Origin: Phenylobacterium sp.
GTDB taxonomy: Bacteria > Pseudomonadota > Alphaproteobacteria > Caulobacterales > Caulobacteraceae
Direction of reading: 5' to 3'
NCBI RefSeq assembly: GCF_013822795.1
Contig: NZ_PNLB01000003.1
Span: forward strand, 124,001-188,000
DNA length: 64,000 nt
Below the pieces are notes generated by a model. The model worked only from the letters and a program-made list of their open reading frames with translations, was not told where the DNA came from and searched no databases. Below are positions 24,964-33,989 of the stretch, in pieces. Each line of letters starts with the position of its first letter. Position 1 is the first letter of the stretch. The position numbers and the translations under genes are program-made.

Positions 24964-26058
24964 ATGACGCCCGCCGTGCAGTATGTCCGGGCCTCGACCG
25001 GCCTGCAGAGCTGCTCCCTGGAACAGCAGGGCCTCGCCAATGCGGCCTACGCCGCTGTGCGCGGCTTTCAGATCCTCGACACCTATAGCGACGACGGCGT
25101 CAGCGGCCTGACGCTGCGCGCGCGGCGCGGCTTGCAGCGCCTTCTTGCCGACGCCCTGTCGCCCGCGCGGCGCTTCGAAGCGATCTTGGTCTACGACGTC
25201 AGCCGCTGGGGCCGCTTCCAGGACATCGACGAGGGCGCTCACTACGAATTCCTGTGCCGCCAGGCGGGCGTCGCCGTTCACTACTGCGCCGAACCCTTCG
25301 AGAACGAGGGCTCTCCGGAGGCCAACCTGATCAAACAGGTCAAGCGGGCGATGGCCGCGGAGTTCAGCCGCGCCCAGTCCGAACGCGTCGCCCTGGGCAG
25401 ACGCTACGTCGTAACTAAGGGCTTCACGGACAGCCCCCCGCCCTTTGGCCTGCGCCGGCTGGCGGTCGATCGCGAACGTCGCCCGGTCGGCTTGATGCAT
25501 CGAGGCGAAGCCAAGGCCTCGTCCGCCCACCGCACGGTCTTTGCGCCCGGCCCGCCAGGCGAAGTGGCGATCGTCCAGGCCATATTCCGCCTCTATGCCG
25601 TGACCGGGCTCTCGGTCCGCGCCATCGCCGGCGAGCTCAATCGCAAGGGCGGCCCAAGCCCCTGCGCAACAGGCTGGACCACCGCCCAGGTCAAGGCCGT
25701 GCTTCGCCAAGAGGCCTACACAGGAACCTACGTCTACGGCCGCACCCGCTGCCGGCTCGGCGAAGCGCTCCGGACGCCGCCACGGCAGTGGCTGCGGGTG
25801 GAAGGCGCCTCGCCCGCGATTGTGGGCCGCGCGCTGTTCGACAGGGCCAAGGCGCTGCTGGACGCTCGCCGTTGGCGCACCGACGAGGAGTTGCTCGCCG
25901 ACCTGCGCGCCCTCCTCCACCGCGAGGGACGCATCACCTGCGCGCTTGTCGATGGGTGGCCGTACGCGGCCTGCTCCTGGACTTACAGGCGGCGCTTTGG
26001 AAGCCTGGGCCAAGCTTGCAGACTGATCGGCCACCCAAGCCGGCGGGGTCAATCTTGA
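24964..26058 (+). CDS. Serine recombinase 1
   Basis: 364 aa. N-terminal resolvase catalytic domain with YVRAST (nucleophile Ser11), SLEQQ, the YDVSRWGRF motif with catalytic Arg, and an EFSRAQSERV helix. This is followed by the Recombinase domain (PFGLRRL, AIFRLYAVTGLSVRAIAGELNRKG, VLRQEAYTGTYVYG). It lacks a long zinc-ribbon/coiled-coil C-terminus, so it is shorter than phage large serine integrases. It overlaps the second recombinase by 4 bp (TTGA). Such pairs probably mediate excision or integration of the surrounding element. Confidence 0.85.
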   Translation: MTPAVQYVRASTGLQSCSLEQQGLANAAYAAVRGFQILDTYSDDGVSGLTLRARRGLQRLLADALSPARRFEAILVYDVSRWGRFQDIDEGAHYEFLCRQAGVAVHYCAEPFENEGSPEANLIKQVKRAMAAEFSRAQSERVALGRRYVVTKGFTDSPPPFGLRRLAVDRERRPVGLMHRGEAKASSAHRTVFAPGPPGEVAIVQAIFRLYAVTGLSVRAIAGELNRKGGPSPCATGWTTAQVKAVLRQEAYTGTYVYGRTRCRLGEALRTPPRQWLRVEGASPAIVGRALFDRAKALLDARRWRTDEELLADLRALLHREGRITCALVDGWPYAACSWTYRRRFGSLGQACRLIGHPSRRGQS

Positions 26059-27773
26059 AACCCGCCGCCCAGTACATCCGCGTCTCGAGCGATCAGCAGC
26101 GCCACAGCCTTTCGGCGCAATCAGCGCAGATCGCCGAGTTCGCGGCGGCCCGCGGGTACCAGATCGTCCGCAGTTACGAGGACCCTGGCCGCAGCGGCCT
26201 GCGACTGAAGGGCCGGCCAGGCCTGCAAGGCCTGCTCGCCGATGTCGTTTCAGGGGACGCGGGCTTTGAGGCGGTGCTGGTCCAGGACGTCAGCCGCTGG
26301 GGCCGGTTTCAGGACACCGACGAGGCGGCGCACTACGAGTACCTCTGCCGCTCCGCCGGCGTGGATGTCCGCTACTGCAGCGAGCCGTTCGATGAGATGT
26401 CCGGCCGCGTCGGCGACATCGTCAAGGCGGTCAAGCGCCTGCTGGCGGCGGACTTCAGCCGCGAGCTCTCGCAGAAGGTCCGCTCGGCCCAGTACCGGCA
26501 CGCCCGGGACGGCCGCAAGATGGGCGGTGTCGCCGGCTATGGCCTACGCCGCGCCATCGTGGACGACCAAGGAGAGATCAAAGCCGTCCTACAGCCTGGC
26601 CAGCAGCGGCTCATCCGGGGCGACCGGGTGGCGTTCGTCCACGGTCCGCAACAGGAAGTGGAGACCGTCCAGCGCATCTTCCGTATGTTCCTGCACGGCG
26701 GCTTCGCGCAGGGCCAGATCGCCGAAACGCTCAACAGCGAGGGGATCGCCGGCGAGGACGGCCGGCCCTGGTCGACTTGGACGGTCGGCAACCTGCTCGG
26801 CAATCCGAAGTATGCGGGCGTCTACCGGTTCGGACGCCGGCGCCGGACGCTTGAGGGGCAGCGGCTGGACAATGCCGCCGAGAGCGTCCTCTACGTCCCA
26901 GGCGCCTGCGCTCCAATCGTTCCCCTCGTCTGGATTACCGCCGCGGCCGCCAAGCGTGACCGGCGGATGCTGTTCCTTCCCAAGGTCGAAATCCTCAAGC
27001 GGCTGCGCGCGCACGTCGCCCAGGCCGGCGCGCTTCGCCAGGCGTCTGTCCGGGCGTCCCCCGACCTGCCCTCGCCGCGCACCTGCACCAACCACTTTGG
27101 ACCATGGCCGAGGATCTGCGCGCGGCTGGCGCTCTACCCCCCATTTCTACCCGGGCATATTGACAAGCGCGCCGCGCTGAAAGATTGGCCTGTGGGATCG
27201 CCCACGGAACCGCCCATGCCGCAGACCTACACAGCCTTCGTCGGATCGACGCGCCTGGCCGACGGCGATCTGGAAGCCGTCGCACTGGCGGCCCACGCGG
27301 CGCAGGACCGTCAGGCCGAGATGCCGATCGTATTCGAGGACGCGAGCGGAAACGTGGTGGATCTCGACCTGCGCGGCGATGCGCTGGACGTCGCCCGCCG
27401 ACTGCGCCCCGCCCCTAATGACGCCGAACCGCCGCGCGGCCGCGGGCGTCCAAAGCTTGGCGTCACCGCGCGCGAGATCACACTGCTGCCGAAACACTGG
27501 GCCTGGCTGCAGGAGCAGCCCGGCGGCGCCTCAGCCGCGCTTCGACGCCTCGTGGAACAGGCCCAACATGACAACGCCGACAAGGATCGGGCGCGCAAGG
27601 CTCAGACTGCGACCTACAAGGTGATGTACGCCCTGGCCGGCCACCTTCCCGGCTACGAGGACGCCCTGCGCGCACTTTACGCCGGCGAGAGCTCCCGCTT
27701 CGATGCCCTCGTCGAGCGCTGGCCCGCCGATGTCGCGCACTATGTTCACGAACTCGCTGCTGGCGCCTTCTAA
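26055..27773 (+). CDS. Serine recombinase 2, open in frame into a DUF2239 domain
   Basis: The only coupled start is a TTG at 26055 overlapping the previous stop. Catalytic domain: YIRVSS (Ser11), SLSAQ, QDVSRWGRFQD. Recombinase domain: GYGLRRAI, IFRMFLHGGFAQGQIAETLN, LLGNPKYAGVYRFG. It closely parallels recombinase 1, including AHYEYLCRSAGV, so the pair arose by duplication or functions as a heteromer. The recombinase part should end near LALYPP (about 27145), as its sister does, but no stop follows and the frame continues into DUF2239 to 27773 (572 aa in total). Either a fusion protein is made, or DUF2239 is translated mainly from its own start at 27216. Confidence 0.7.
   Translation: MKPAAQYIRVSSDQQRHSLSAQSAQIAEFAAARGYQIVRSYEDPGRSGLRLKGRPGLQGLLADVVSGDAGFEAVLVQDVSRWGRFQDTDEAAHYEYLCRSAGVDVRYCSEPFDEMSGRVGDIVKAVKRLLAADFSRELSQKVRSAQYRHARDGRKMGGVAGYGLRRAIVDDQGEIKAVLQPGQQRLIRGDRVAFVHGPQQEVETVQRIFRMFLHGGFAQGQIAETLNSEGIAGEDGRPWSTWTVGNLLGNPKYAGVYRFGRRRRTLEGQRLDNAAESVLYVPGACAPIVPLVWITAAAAKRDRRMLFLPKVEILKRLRAHVAQAGALRQASVRASPDLPSPRTCTNHFGPWPRICARLALYPPFLPGHIDKRAALKDWPVGSPTEPPMPQTYTAFVGSTRLADGDLEAVALAAHAAQDRQAEMPIVFEDASGNVVDLDLRGDALDVARRLRPAPNDAEPPRGRGRPKLGVTAREITLLPKHWAWLQEQPGGASAALRRLVEQAQHDNADKDRARKAQTATYKVMYALAGHLPGYEDALRALYAGESSRFDALVERWPADVAHYVHELAAGAF
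27216..27773 (+). CDS. DUF2239 family protein (own start within the recombinase frame)
   Basis: 185 aa from the ATG at 27216, the usual length and start (MPQTYTAFVG) for DUF2239. Motifs: IVFEDASGNVVDLDLRG, GRGRPKLGVTAREITLLPKHWAWL, PGGASAALRRLVEQA, and a long C-terminal helix to HELAAGAF. The GRGRPKLGV stretch looks like an AT-hook-like or ribbon DNA-contact element, but function is unknown. A perfect TTGACA (27160-27165) upstream may be its -35 box, though the -10 is weak. It is in the same frame as recombinase 2 with no stop between, so fusion is possible. Confidence 0.65.
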   Translation: MPQTYTAFVGSTRLADGDLEAVALAAHAAQDRQAEMPIVFEDASGNVVDLDLRGDALDVARRLRPAPNDAEPPRGRGRPKLGVTAREITLLPKHWAWLQEQPGGASAALRRLVEQAQHDNADKDRARKAQTATYKVMYALAGHLPGYEDALRALYAGESSRFDALVERWPADVAHYVHELAAGAF

Positions 27774-27993
27774 GCGCAGAACAGCCGCGAGGTCCGCGGG
27801 GCGCTGCGCTGCAGCTAGACGCCGACCTCGACCACCAGGGGCGCCGGTCCCGACCATGTCGGTCGCCCCGCTCATAAGGCGGATGGGTCTCCCGACCGGG
27901 ATGCGCCGCTCCCACGGGAAGCTGGGGCAGCGCCTGAGGCCTGCGGCGCCCAGCCGAGCCCTTATGCGTCGCGAGTCAGCTTAGGATCGCGCC

Positions 27994-28284
27994 ATGCTGA
28001 TTGATAAGGCCGCCGAAGCGCTGCGCACTCAGAGGCAGCTCGAACTTCGATACGAGACGTTTTCACGCCACGTGGAAGTGCACGCGATCGGCTACTCCAG
28101 GACCGGCCGCGCAATCTTGCGCGCCTGGGTCCGAAGCGGCCGCCGCGGCGAACTTAAAGGGTGGAAGCTTCTTGACCTGAGTGAAGCGTTGGACGCGGAG
28201 GTCTCCGAGGCCGCTTCCATCGCGCCCCGACGGGGCTATCGCCGTAGCGATCCTGGCATCGAGCGGATCGTCTGGGAGCTCTAG
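27994..28284 (+). CDS. Small WYL-like domain protein
   Basis: 96 aa. The pattern LELRYETFSRHVEVHAIGYSRTGRAILRAWVRSG...GWKLLDLSEA is that of short stand-alone WYL-like beta-barrel proteins, which lack the helix-turn-helix of WYL regulators. WYL domains bind nucleic acids or ligands and often regulate defence loci. No membrane segment. It is monocistronic and convergent with the truncated RES gene. Confidence 0.6.
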   Translation: MLIDKAAEALRTQRQLELRYETFSRHVEVHAIGYSRTGRAILRAWVRSGRRGELKGWKLLDLSEALDAEVSEAASIAPRRGYRRSDPGIERIVWEL

Positions 28285-28290
28285 CGAGGG

Positions 28291-28629
28291 CTAGAACAGC
28301 CTTGGATCGAACCGGAACGGCGCGTTCGTCTCGACCCTCAGGCCCTCGGCGGCCGGATGGCGCGGGTTGATCAGGGCGTTGACTTCCTGAGGCACGACCG
28401 CGCTGGGCACGAGCAGCGCCAGCGCCGCCCCGCGCGCCAGGAAGTCGTCGCCGATGACCAGCGGATCGACCGGGAGGTCGTCCAGACGCTCCATCGGCGC
28501 CCCATCGGGTACATGTATCGCCAGCAGGCGGTAGTCGATCGGGATCAATTCGGGCGGCAGGTCGAGGTGCACGAGCACTTCCAGCAGGGCCAGGCTCGGA
28601 CTGCCCGCGGAATAGAGTCGCCACGGCAT
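28291..28629 (-). pseudogene. 5'-truncated RES-domain toxin
   Basis: 112 aa remain of a usual ~150-160. The RES C-terminal part is clear (YSAGSPSLALLEVLVHL, YRLLAIHVPD, GDDFLARGAALALLVPS, EVNALINPRHP, PFRFDPRLF). The N-terminal segment with the conserved Arg (the GGRW-type motif) is missing; the frame begins MPWRLYSAG directly after the small lipoprotein gene. No antitoxin gene is adjacent. It is most likely an inactivated toxin left after a deletion. Confidence 0.6.
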
Positions 28630-28632
28630 GTC

Positions 28633-28875
28633 CTACTTCGACGGGCTGGTGTCGGGCGTGTTGGCGGTGGTCGCCCCGCCGTCTGCGTTGCCGGCCTGCT
28701 GCTCGACCCTGTCGGCCTCGGCGTTGAGCGCCTTTTCCTGGGCTTCGTTCGCCGTCGCCGCGGCCTGCGCCTCGAGGGCGTCGGCCTCGCGTTCGGCGGC
28801 CTTGTCCTGCGGACTGTTGCAGGCGCTCATCATCAGGGCGGCGGCCCCGGCGGCGAGAATTGTCAGATTGCGCAT
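28633..28875 (-). CDS. Small Ala/Glu-rich lipoprotein
   Basis: 80 aa from the ATG at 28875, preceded by GGAGG; an upstream ATG at 28890 overlaps that site. Lipobox LMMSAC puts the acylated Cys near residue 19. The mature part is an acidic heptad-like helix (EADALEAQAAATANEAQEKALNAEADRVEQQA would be its core) ending in a Thr/Ser-rich tail. Small helical lipoproteins of this kind are common in Caulobacterales envelopes, often stress-related. Function unknown. Confidence 0.7.
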   Translation of the reverse strand: MRNLTILAAGAAALMMSACNSPQDKAAEREADALEAQAAATANEAQEKALNAEADRVEQQAGNADGGATTANTPDTSPSK

Positions 28876-29164
28876 CTTTGTCTCCTCCATGTTCTAAGCC
28901 GGTAGAGAAGCCGCACTGGCGAAAAAGGTTCACCGGGATGTGATCGCAGGGACATGGGTCCTGCCGGCGACCAGCAGGCGCCACACATCCCGTACGTCAG
29001 CACAGCTTCGCTTCGTTTGGCCGCGATGAACGGGCGACCGTCGCGAGCATGGGGGCGCGTCGAACCCGCGCGCATTAACAAACGAGGTATCGGCCGGCGG
29101 CGCCGACCTGTTACTGCGGTCACGCTGCGGGGCGGTGGCGTCCGGAACCATACAAGGAATACGA

Positions 29165-32100
29165 ATGGCGGGTGCGTCATTGCCGGCTAACTCCTCGCCG
29201 TTCGCGCGACGCTCGGAGGTCTGGACCACCATCGGGCTTGTCGCGGCGCTCACGTTTTTCCTGATCAGCGGCGCGGTCGCGTTCCTGAACGTCCAGATGC
29301 TGCGCGACAACAACGAGCAGGTCGTCCGCACGCACACGGTCATCATGTCGTTCAGCCGCCTGCTCTCGGCGTTGCAGGACGCCGAGACGGGCCAGCGCGG
29401 CTTCGTCATGACCGGCGACGAGCGGTATCTCGATCCCTACAACGACGCGGTTGCGGCGATCCCTTCGCGCATGGACGCCATCGCCGAAGAGGCCAAGGAC
29501 AACCCGGTCCAGCAAAGCCGGATCGGCTCGCTGCGCCGGAACGTCAACGCCAAGCTCGTCGAGCTGGAACAGACGATCGCCCTGCGGCGTAGCCAGGGCC
29601 GCGACGCGGCGGCCGCGGTGGTCGAGGCCGGCCGCGGCAAGGCGGTCATGGACGCCATTCGCGCCCAGCTCGACGGCATGCAGCAGGAGGAGATCCGCCA
29701 GCGCTCGATGCGGCTCGTCGAGATGGAAGCGGCCTATCGCACCGCCTGGATCAGCAGCATCCTGTCGTGCGTGCTCGGCCTGGTCCTGACCGCCGTCGTC
29801 GGCCTGCTGGTGCGGCGCGCGACCAAGGCCCGGGCCCGGGAAGACTGGCTGCGCAGCGGCCAGGCCGGCGCGGCCACCGCGATGCTCGGCGACCTGTCGC
29901 TGAACCAGCTGGGCGACGGGGTTCTGGACTTCTACGCCGGCTATCTCGGCGCGCAGGCCGGGGCGATCTTCGCCAGCGACGGCCCGGAGTTTCGGCTCGC
30001 CGCCAAGCTGGGCGTGCCGGCCGACACGGCGATCACCGAGACGTTCGCCGCGCGCGAGGGGCTGCTTGGGCAGGCCGTCGACACCGGCAAGGCGATGCTG
30101 GTGCGGGAGGTGCCTGAAGGGTACCTCGCCATCGGGTCGGCCTTGGGCCGATCCAGCCCCGTTCACCTGCTGATCGTGCCGCTGCTGGCCGACGGCGCGG
30201 TGATCGGCGTCATGGAGCTCGGCTTCCTCAATCCGGTGGATGCGCCGGTCATGGACCTCCTGGAGAAAGCCGCGCCGGTGATCGGCGTAGCCCTGCGTTC
30301 GGCGCAGTTCCGCAGCGAACTGCGCGCCTTGCTGGCCGAGACCCAGCGGCAGGCCGAGGAACTGCAGGTCCAGAGCGAAGAGCTGCGCGTCTCCAACGAG
30401 GAGTTGGAGGAACAAGGCCGCGCCCTGAAGGAATCGCAGGTCCGGCTCGAGCAGCAGCAGGTCGAGCTCGAGCAGATCAACACCCAGCTGGAAGAGCAGG
30501 CCCAGCAACTGGAGACCCAGCGGGACGACCTGGCCAGGTTCAACGCCACGGTCGAGCTCAAGGCCCGCGAGCTGGAACAGGCCAGCCGCTACAAGTCGGA
30601 CTTCCTGGCCAACATGTCCCATGAGCTGCGCACGCCGCTCAACTCGCTGCTGATCCTTTCCAAGCTGCTTGGCGACAATCCCGACGGCAACCTGACCGAG
30701 GAACAGGTCAAGTTCGCCCGCACCATCCAGTCGTCCGGCGATGACCTGCTGACGCTCATCAACGACATCCTCGACCTCTCCAAGATCGAGGCCGGCCACC
30801 TGCAGATCCGTCCGGAGACCACCCCGCTGGGGAGCCTGGCGGCCGGTCTGAGGCAGATGTTCGAGCCGCTCGCCGCCGAGCGGGGCCTGGCCTTCGAAAT
30901 CGACGTCGACGACGGCGGCCCGGCCAGCCTGGAGACCGACCGCCAGCGGCTGGAGCAGATCCTCAAGAACCTGCTGTCGAACGCCTTCAAGTTCACCGAA
31001 GCCGGCGCCGTCAGCCTGACGATCGCCCCGGTGGACGAGGACCGGCTGGCGTTCTCGGTCACCGACACCGGCATCGGGATCGCCAAGGACCAGCAGGCCA
31101 GCATCTTCCAGGCCTTCCACCAGGCGGACGGAACGATCAGCCGCCGCTACGGCGGCACCGGCCTCGGGCTGTCGATCTCCACGGAGCTGGCCCGACTGCT
31201 CGGCGGCACGATCTCGGTGAGCAGCGTCGAGGGGCAAGGCAGCACGTTCACGCTGGTGGTCCCGCTCGCCTATGATCCGGCCCAGGTCGCGCCGCGGCCG
31301 GCTCCGCCCGTGGCGAGCCCGGCGCCGACGCCGGCGGCGCCGGCGGCCCGGCCCGCGGCCGCGCAGGCGAGCCTGTCACGGGCGCCCGCCGACGACCGCG
31401 ACGGACTGGTCCCCGGACGGCGCAGCCTGCTGATCATCGAGGACGACGGCCCGTTCGCCGCGATCGTCCGCGACCTGTCGCGCGATCTCGGCTTCCAGAG
31501 CCTGATCGCCCGCACTGCGGGGGAAGCGCTGGACCTGGCCAAGCGCTTCAAGCCGAGCGCCGTGGTCCTGGACGTCGGGCTGCCCGACCAGTCGGGCCTG
31601 ACCGTGCTCGACCAGCTCAAGCGCGACGACGAGACCCGGCACATTCCGGTCCACGTGGTTTCGGCCTCCGACCACACGCAGACGGCTCTCTCGCTCGGCG
31701 CGGTCGGCTACCTCGTCAAGCCGGTCAAGCGCGAGGAGCTGGCGCAGGACCTGCAATCCCTTGAGGCGCAGCTGACGCGGACCGTCCGCCGGGTGCTGAT
31801 CGTCGAGGACGACGAAGTGCAGCGCGACGCGGTGAGCCGCCTCCTCGCCTCCAGCGATGTGGAGACGGTCGGCGTCGGCACCGCCGCCGAATGTCTCGAG
31901 CGTCTCAAGCAGGAGACCTTCGACTGCATGGTGCTGGACCTGACCCTGCCGGACTCTTCGGGCTTCGCGCTGCTCGAGACGCTGAGCAGCGAGGGAGGCT
32001 CCTTCCCGCCGGTGATCGTCTACACCGGCCATGACCTGTCGCCCGACGACGAGCAGCAGCTGCGGCGCTACTCGCACTCGATCATCATCAAGGGGGCCAA

Positions 32101-32599
32101 ATCGCCTGAGCGGCTTCTCGACGAGGTCTCGCTGTTCCTCCACCAGGTGGTGTCCAAGCTGCCGCCCGAGCAGCGCAAGATGCTGCGCAAGGCCCGCAAC
32201 CGCGACGCGGTGCTCGAAGGCCGCCGTATCCTCATCGTCGAGGACGACGTGCGGAACATCTACTCGCTCTCCAACATCCTCGAACCGCGCGGCGCCGTCA
32301 TCGAGATCGCCCGCAACGGCGAGGAGGCGATCGCCGCGCTCGAGGCCTCGCAGGATGGGGCCGGCGGCGTCGACCTGGTGCTCATGGACGTCATGATGCC
32401 GGTCATGGACGGCCTGACGGCGACGCGGGAAATCCGCAAGAACCCGCGATGGGCCAAGCTGCCGATCGTGGCCTTGACGGCCAAGGCGATGCCTGACGAC
32501 CAGGAACGGTGTCTGCAAGCCGGCGCCAGCGACTACATGGCCAAGCCGCTCGACGTCGACAAGCTGCTCTCGCTCGTCCGCGTCTGGATGCCGAGGTAG
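29165..32599 (+). CDS. Hybrid sensor histidine kinase (CHASE3-GAF-HisKA-HATPase-REC x3)
   Basis: 1144 aa from the ATG at 29165 (AAGGA upstream; the in-frame ATG at 29135 has none). Order: membrane helix (about 20-42), periplasmic CHASE3 (LQDAETGQRGFVMTG), second helix (about 194-216), GAF domain (about 245-380), long coiled coil (about 385-480), HisKA with SHELRTPLN (phospho-acceptor His486), HATPase (NLLSNAFKFT, DTGIGI, GGTGLGL), Pro/Ala linker, then three receiver domains with VVLDVGLPD, MVLDLTLPD and VLMDVMMPVMDG. It heads an operon with CheR, CheB and a response-regulator kinase. It should phosphorylate its own receivers in response to a periplasmic or cytosolic signal. Confidence 0.9.
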   Translation: MAGASLPANSSPFARRSEVWTTIGLVAALTFFLISGAVAFLNVQMLRDNNEQVVRTHTVIMSFSRLLSALQDAETGQRGFVMTGDERYLDPYNDAVAAIPSRMDAIAEEAKDNPVQQSRIGSLRRNVNAKLVELEQTIALRRSQGRDAAAAVVEAGRGKAVMDAIRAQLDGMQQEEIRQRSMRLVEMEAAYRTAWISSILSCVLGLVLTAVVGLLVRRATKARAREDWLRSGQAGAATAMLGDLSLNQLGDGVLDFYAGYLGAQAGAIFASDGPEFRLAAKLGVPADTAITETFAAREGLLGQAVDTGKAMLVREVPEGYLAIGSALGRSSPVHLLIVPLLADGAVIGVMELGFLNPVDAPVMDLLEKAAPVIGVALRSAQFRSELRALLAETQRQAEELQVQSEELRVSNEELEEQGRALKESQVRLEQQQVELEQINTQLEEQAQQLETQRDDLARFNATVELKARELEQASRYKSDFLANMSHELRTPLNSLLILSKLLGDNPDGNLTEEQVKFARTIQSSGDDLLTLINDILDLSKIEAGHLQIRPETTPLGSLAAGLRQMFEPLAAERGLAFEIDVDDGGPASLETDRQRLEQILKNLLSNAFKFTEAGAVSLTIAPVDEDRLAFSVTDTGIGIAKDQQASIFQAFHQADGTISRRYGGTGLGLSISTELARLLGGTISVSSVEGQGSTFTLVVPLAYDPAQVAPRPAPPVASPAPTPAAPAARPAAAQASLSRAPADDRDGLVPGRRSLLIIEDDGPFAAIVRDLSRDLGFQSLIARTAGEALDLAKRFKPSAVVLDVGLPDQSGLTVLDQLKRDDETRHIPVHVVSASDHTQTALSLGAVGYLVKPVKREELAQDLQSLEAQLTRTVRRVLIVEDDEVQRDAVSRLLASSDVETVGVGTAAECLERLKQETFDCMVLDLTLPDSSGFALLETLSSEGGSFPPVIVYTGHDLSPDDEQQLRRYSHSIIIKGAKSPERLLDEVSLFLHQVVSKLPPEQRKMLRKARNRDAVLEGRRILIVEDDVRNIYSLSNILEPRGAVIEIARNGEEAIAALEASQDGAGGVDLVLMDVMMPVMDGLTATREIRKNPRWAKLPIVALTAKAMPDDQERCLQAGASDYMAKPLDVDKLLSLVRVWMPR

Positions 32600-32601
32600 G
32601 C

Positions 32602-33423
32602 GTGAGCAGGGTCGAAGACATCGAGATCGAGCTGCTGCTCGAGGCGCTCTATCGCCGGTACCACTACGACTTTCGGCACTATTCGCGCGCCTCCATCAAG
32701 CGCCGCCTGCGCCAGGCCCTGAAGCAGCTCGACTATCCCAGCTTCTCGGCGCTGCAGGACGGCGTGCTGCACGATCCGGCCGTGTTGCCGCAGTTACTCG
32801 ACTATCTGACGGTCCAGGTCAGCGAGATGTTCCGCGATCCGACGTACTGGCGTGCGCTGCGCGAGAAGGTCATTCCGCATCTGCGCACCTATCCGTCGCT
32901 CAAGGTCTGGATCGCCGGATGCAGCGGTGGCGAAGAACTCTACTCCTTCGTCATCCTGTTTCGCGAGGAGGGCCTGGAGGCCCGAACCCTCTTCTACGCC
33001 ACCGACATCAATCCTGAGGCGCTGGCCAGCGCCGGGCGCGGCGTCTACAGCCTCGAGCGCATCAAGGCCTTCACCGCCAACCACCAGGAAGCTGGCGGCA
33101 AGTCGTCGCTCTCGGACTACTACAGCGCCGACTACGGCAACGCCGTCTTCGACCAGTCGCTGCGCGATCGCGTGGTCTTCTCCGACCACAGCCTGGTGAC
33201 GGATGCGGTGTTCGCCGAGATGCAGATGATCTCGTGTCGCAACGTGCTCATCTATTTCGACCGGCAGTTCCAGGACCGCGCCACCGGCCTCTTCCGCGAC
33301 GCCCTGAGCCGCAAGGGTTTCCTCGGGTTGGGATCGAAGGAGAGCCTGCGCTTCTCGGCCCATGCCGACGCCTTCTCGCCGTTCGTCCCTGATGAGAAGA
33401 TCTATCAGAGGCGCGACGCATGA
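32602..33423 (+). CDS. CheR-type protein-glutamate methyltransferase
   Basis: 273 aa from a GTG start right after the kinase gene. N-terminal helical CheR_N domain (YHYDFRHYSRASIKRRLRQAL), then the SAM-binding domain with WIAGCSGGEELYSF (103-116), ATDINPEAL, and the late SCRNVLIYF strand. The usual CSxGEEPYS has Leu for Pro here. It overlaps cheB by ATGA. Without MCP receptors nearby it probably serves the linked hybrid kinase system rather than classical chemotaxis. Confidence 0.85.
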   Translation: MSRVEDIEIELLLEALYRRYHYDFRHYSRASIKRRLRQALKQLDYPSFSALQDGVLHDPAVLPQLLDYLTVQVSEMFRDPTYWRALREKVIPHLRTYPSLKVWIAGCSGGEELYSFVILFREEGLEARTLFYATDINPEALASAGRGVYSLERIKAFTANHQEAGGKSSLSDYYSADYGNAVFDQSLRDRVVFSDHSLVTDAVFAEMQMISCRNVLIYFDRQFQDRATGLFRDALSRKGFLGLGSKESLRFSAHADAFSPFVPDEKIYQRRDA

Positions 33424-33986
33424 CCCCGCAGGCCATCGTCATGGGCGCGTCGGCGGGCGCGGTGGAGGCGCTCTCGGCCATCTTGCCGGCGCTGCCGGAG
33501 GACTTCGCACTGCCGGTCCTGATCGTGGTGCACGTGCCGCCCGCCCAAACCAACGCGCTGGTGCCGCTGTTCGAGGCCAAATGCCGCCTGCCGGTGCGCG
33601 AAGCCGACGACAAGGAGCCGGTCGAGGGCGGAACGATCTACTTCGCCCCGGCCGACTATCACCTGCTCGTGGAGCAGGACCTTACCCTCGGCCTTTCGGA
33701 CGACCCGCCCGTGCTGCATTCGCGCCCGTCGATCGACGTCCTTTTCGAGAGCGCCGCAGACGCCTACGGGCCGGGACTGACCGGCGTGGTGCTAACCGGC
33801 GCCAGCTCCGACGGCGCGGCCGGACTCAAGGCTGTCGCCGACGCCGGCGGCGTGGCGTTGGTGGAAGACCCGGACCACGCCCATGTGGCCACGATGCCGC
33901 ACGCCGCGCTCAAGGCGTGCCCGTCCGCCCGATCGGCGAGGCTGGCCGAACTTGCATCCATCCTTATCGCCATGGGAAGCCGATAG
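33420..33986 (+). CDS. CheB-type methylesterase, no receiver domain
   Basis: 188 aa, only the catalytic domain. Catalytic triad positions Ser11 (MGASAGAVEAL), His38 (VVHVPP) and Asp131 (TGASSDGAAGL) are all present. The receiver domain that normally inhibits CheB is absent, so activity may be controlled by partner proteins. Four-bp overlap with cheR. Confidence 0.85.
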   Translation: MTPQAIVMGASAGAVEALSAILPALPEDFALPVLIVVHVPPAQTNALVPLFEAKCRLPVREADDKEPVEGGTIYFAPADYHLLVEQDLTLGLSDDPPVLHSRPSIDVLFESAADAYGPGLTGVVLTGASSDGAAGLKAVADAGGVALVEDPDHAHVATMPHAALKACPSARSARLAELASILIAMGSR

Positions 33987-33989
33987 CTC

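Noticed and set aside
29177..31237. 686-codon leftward frame opposite the hybrid kinase
   Set aside because: Shadow of the kinase gene; Arg/Gly/Gln-rich without domains, while the other strand encodes clear CHASE3, GAF and kinase motifs.
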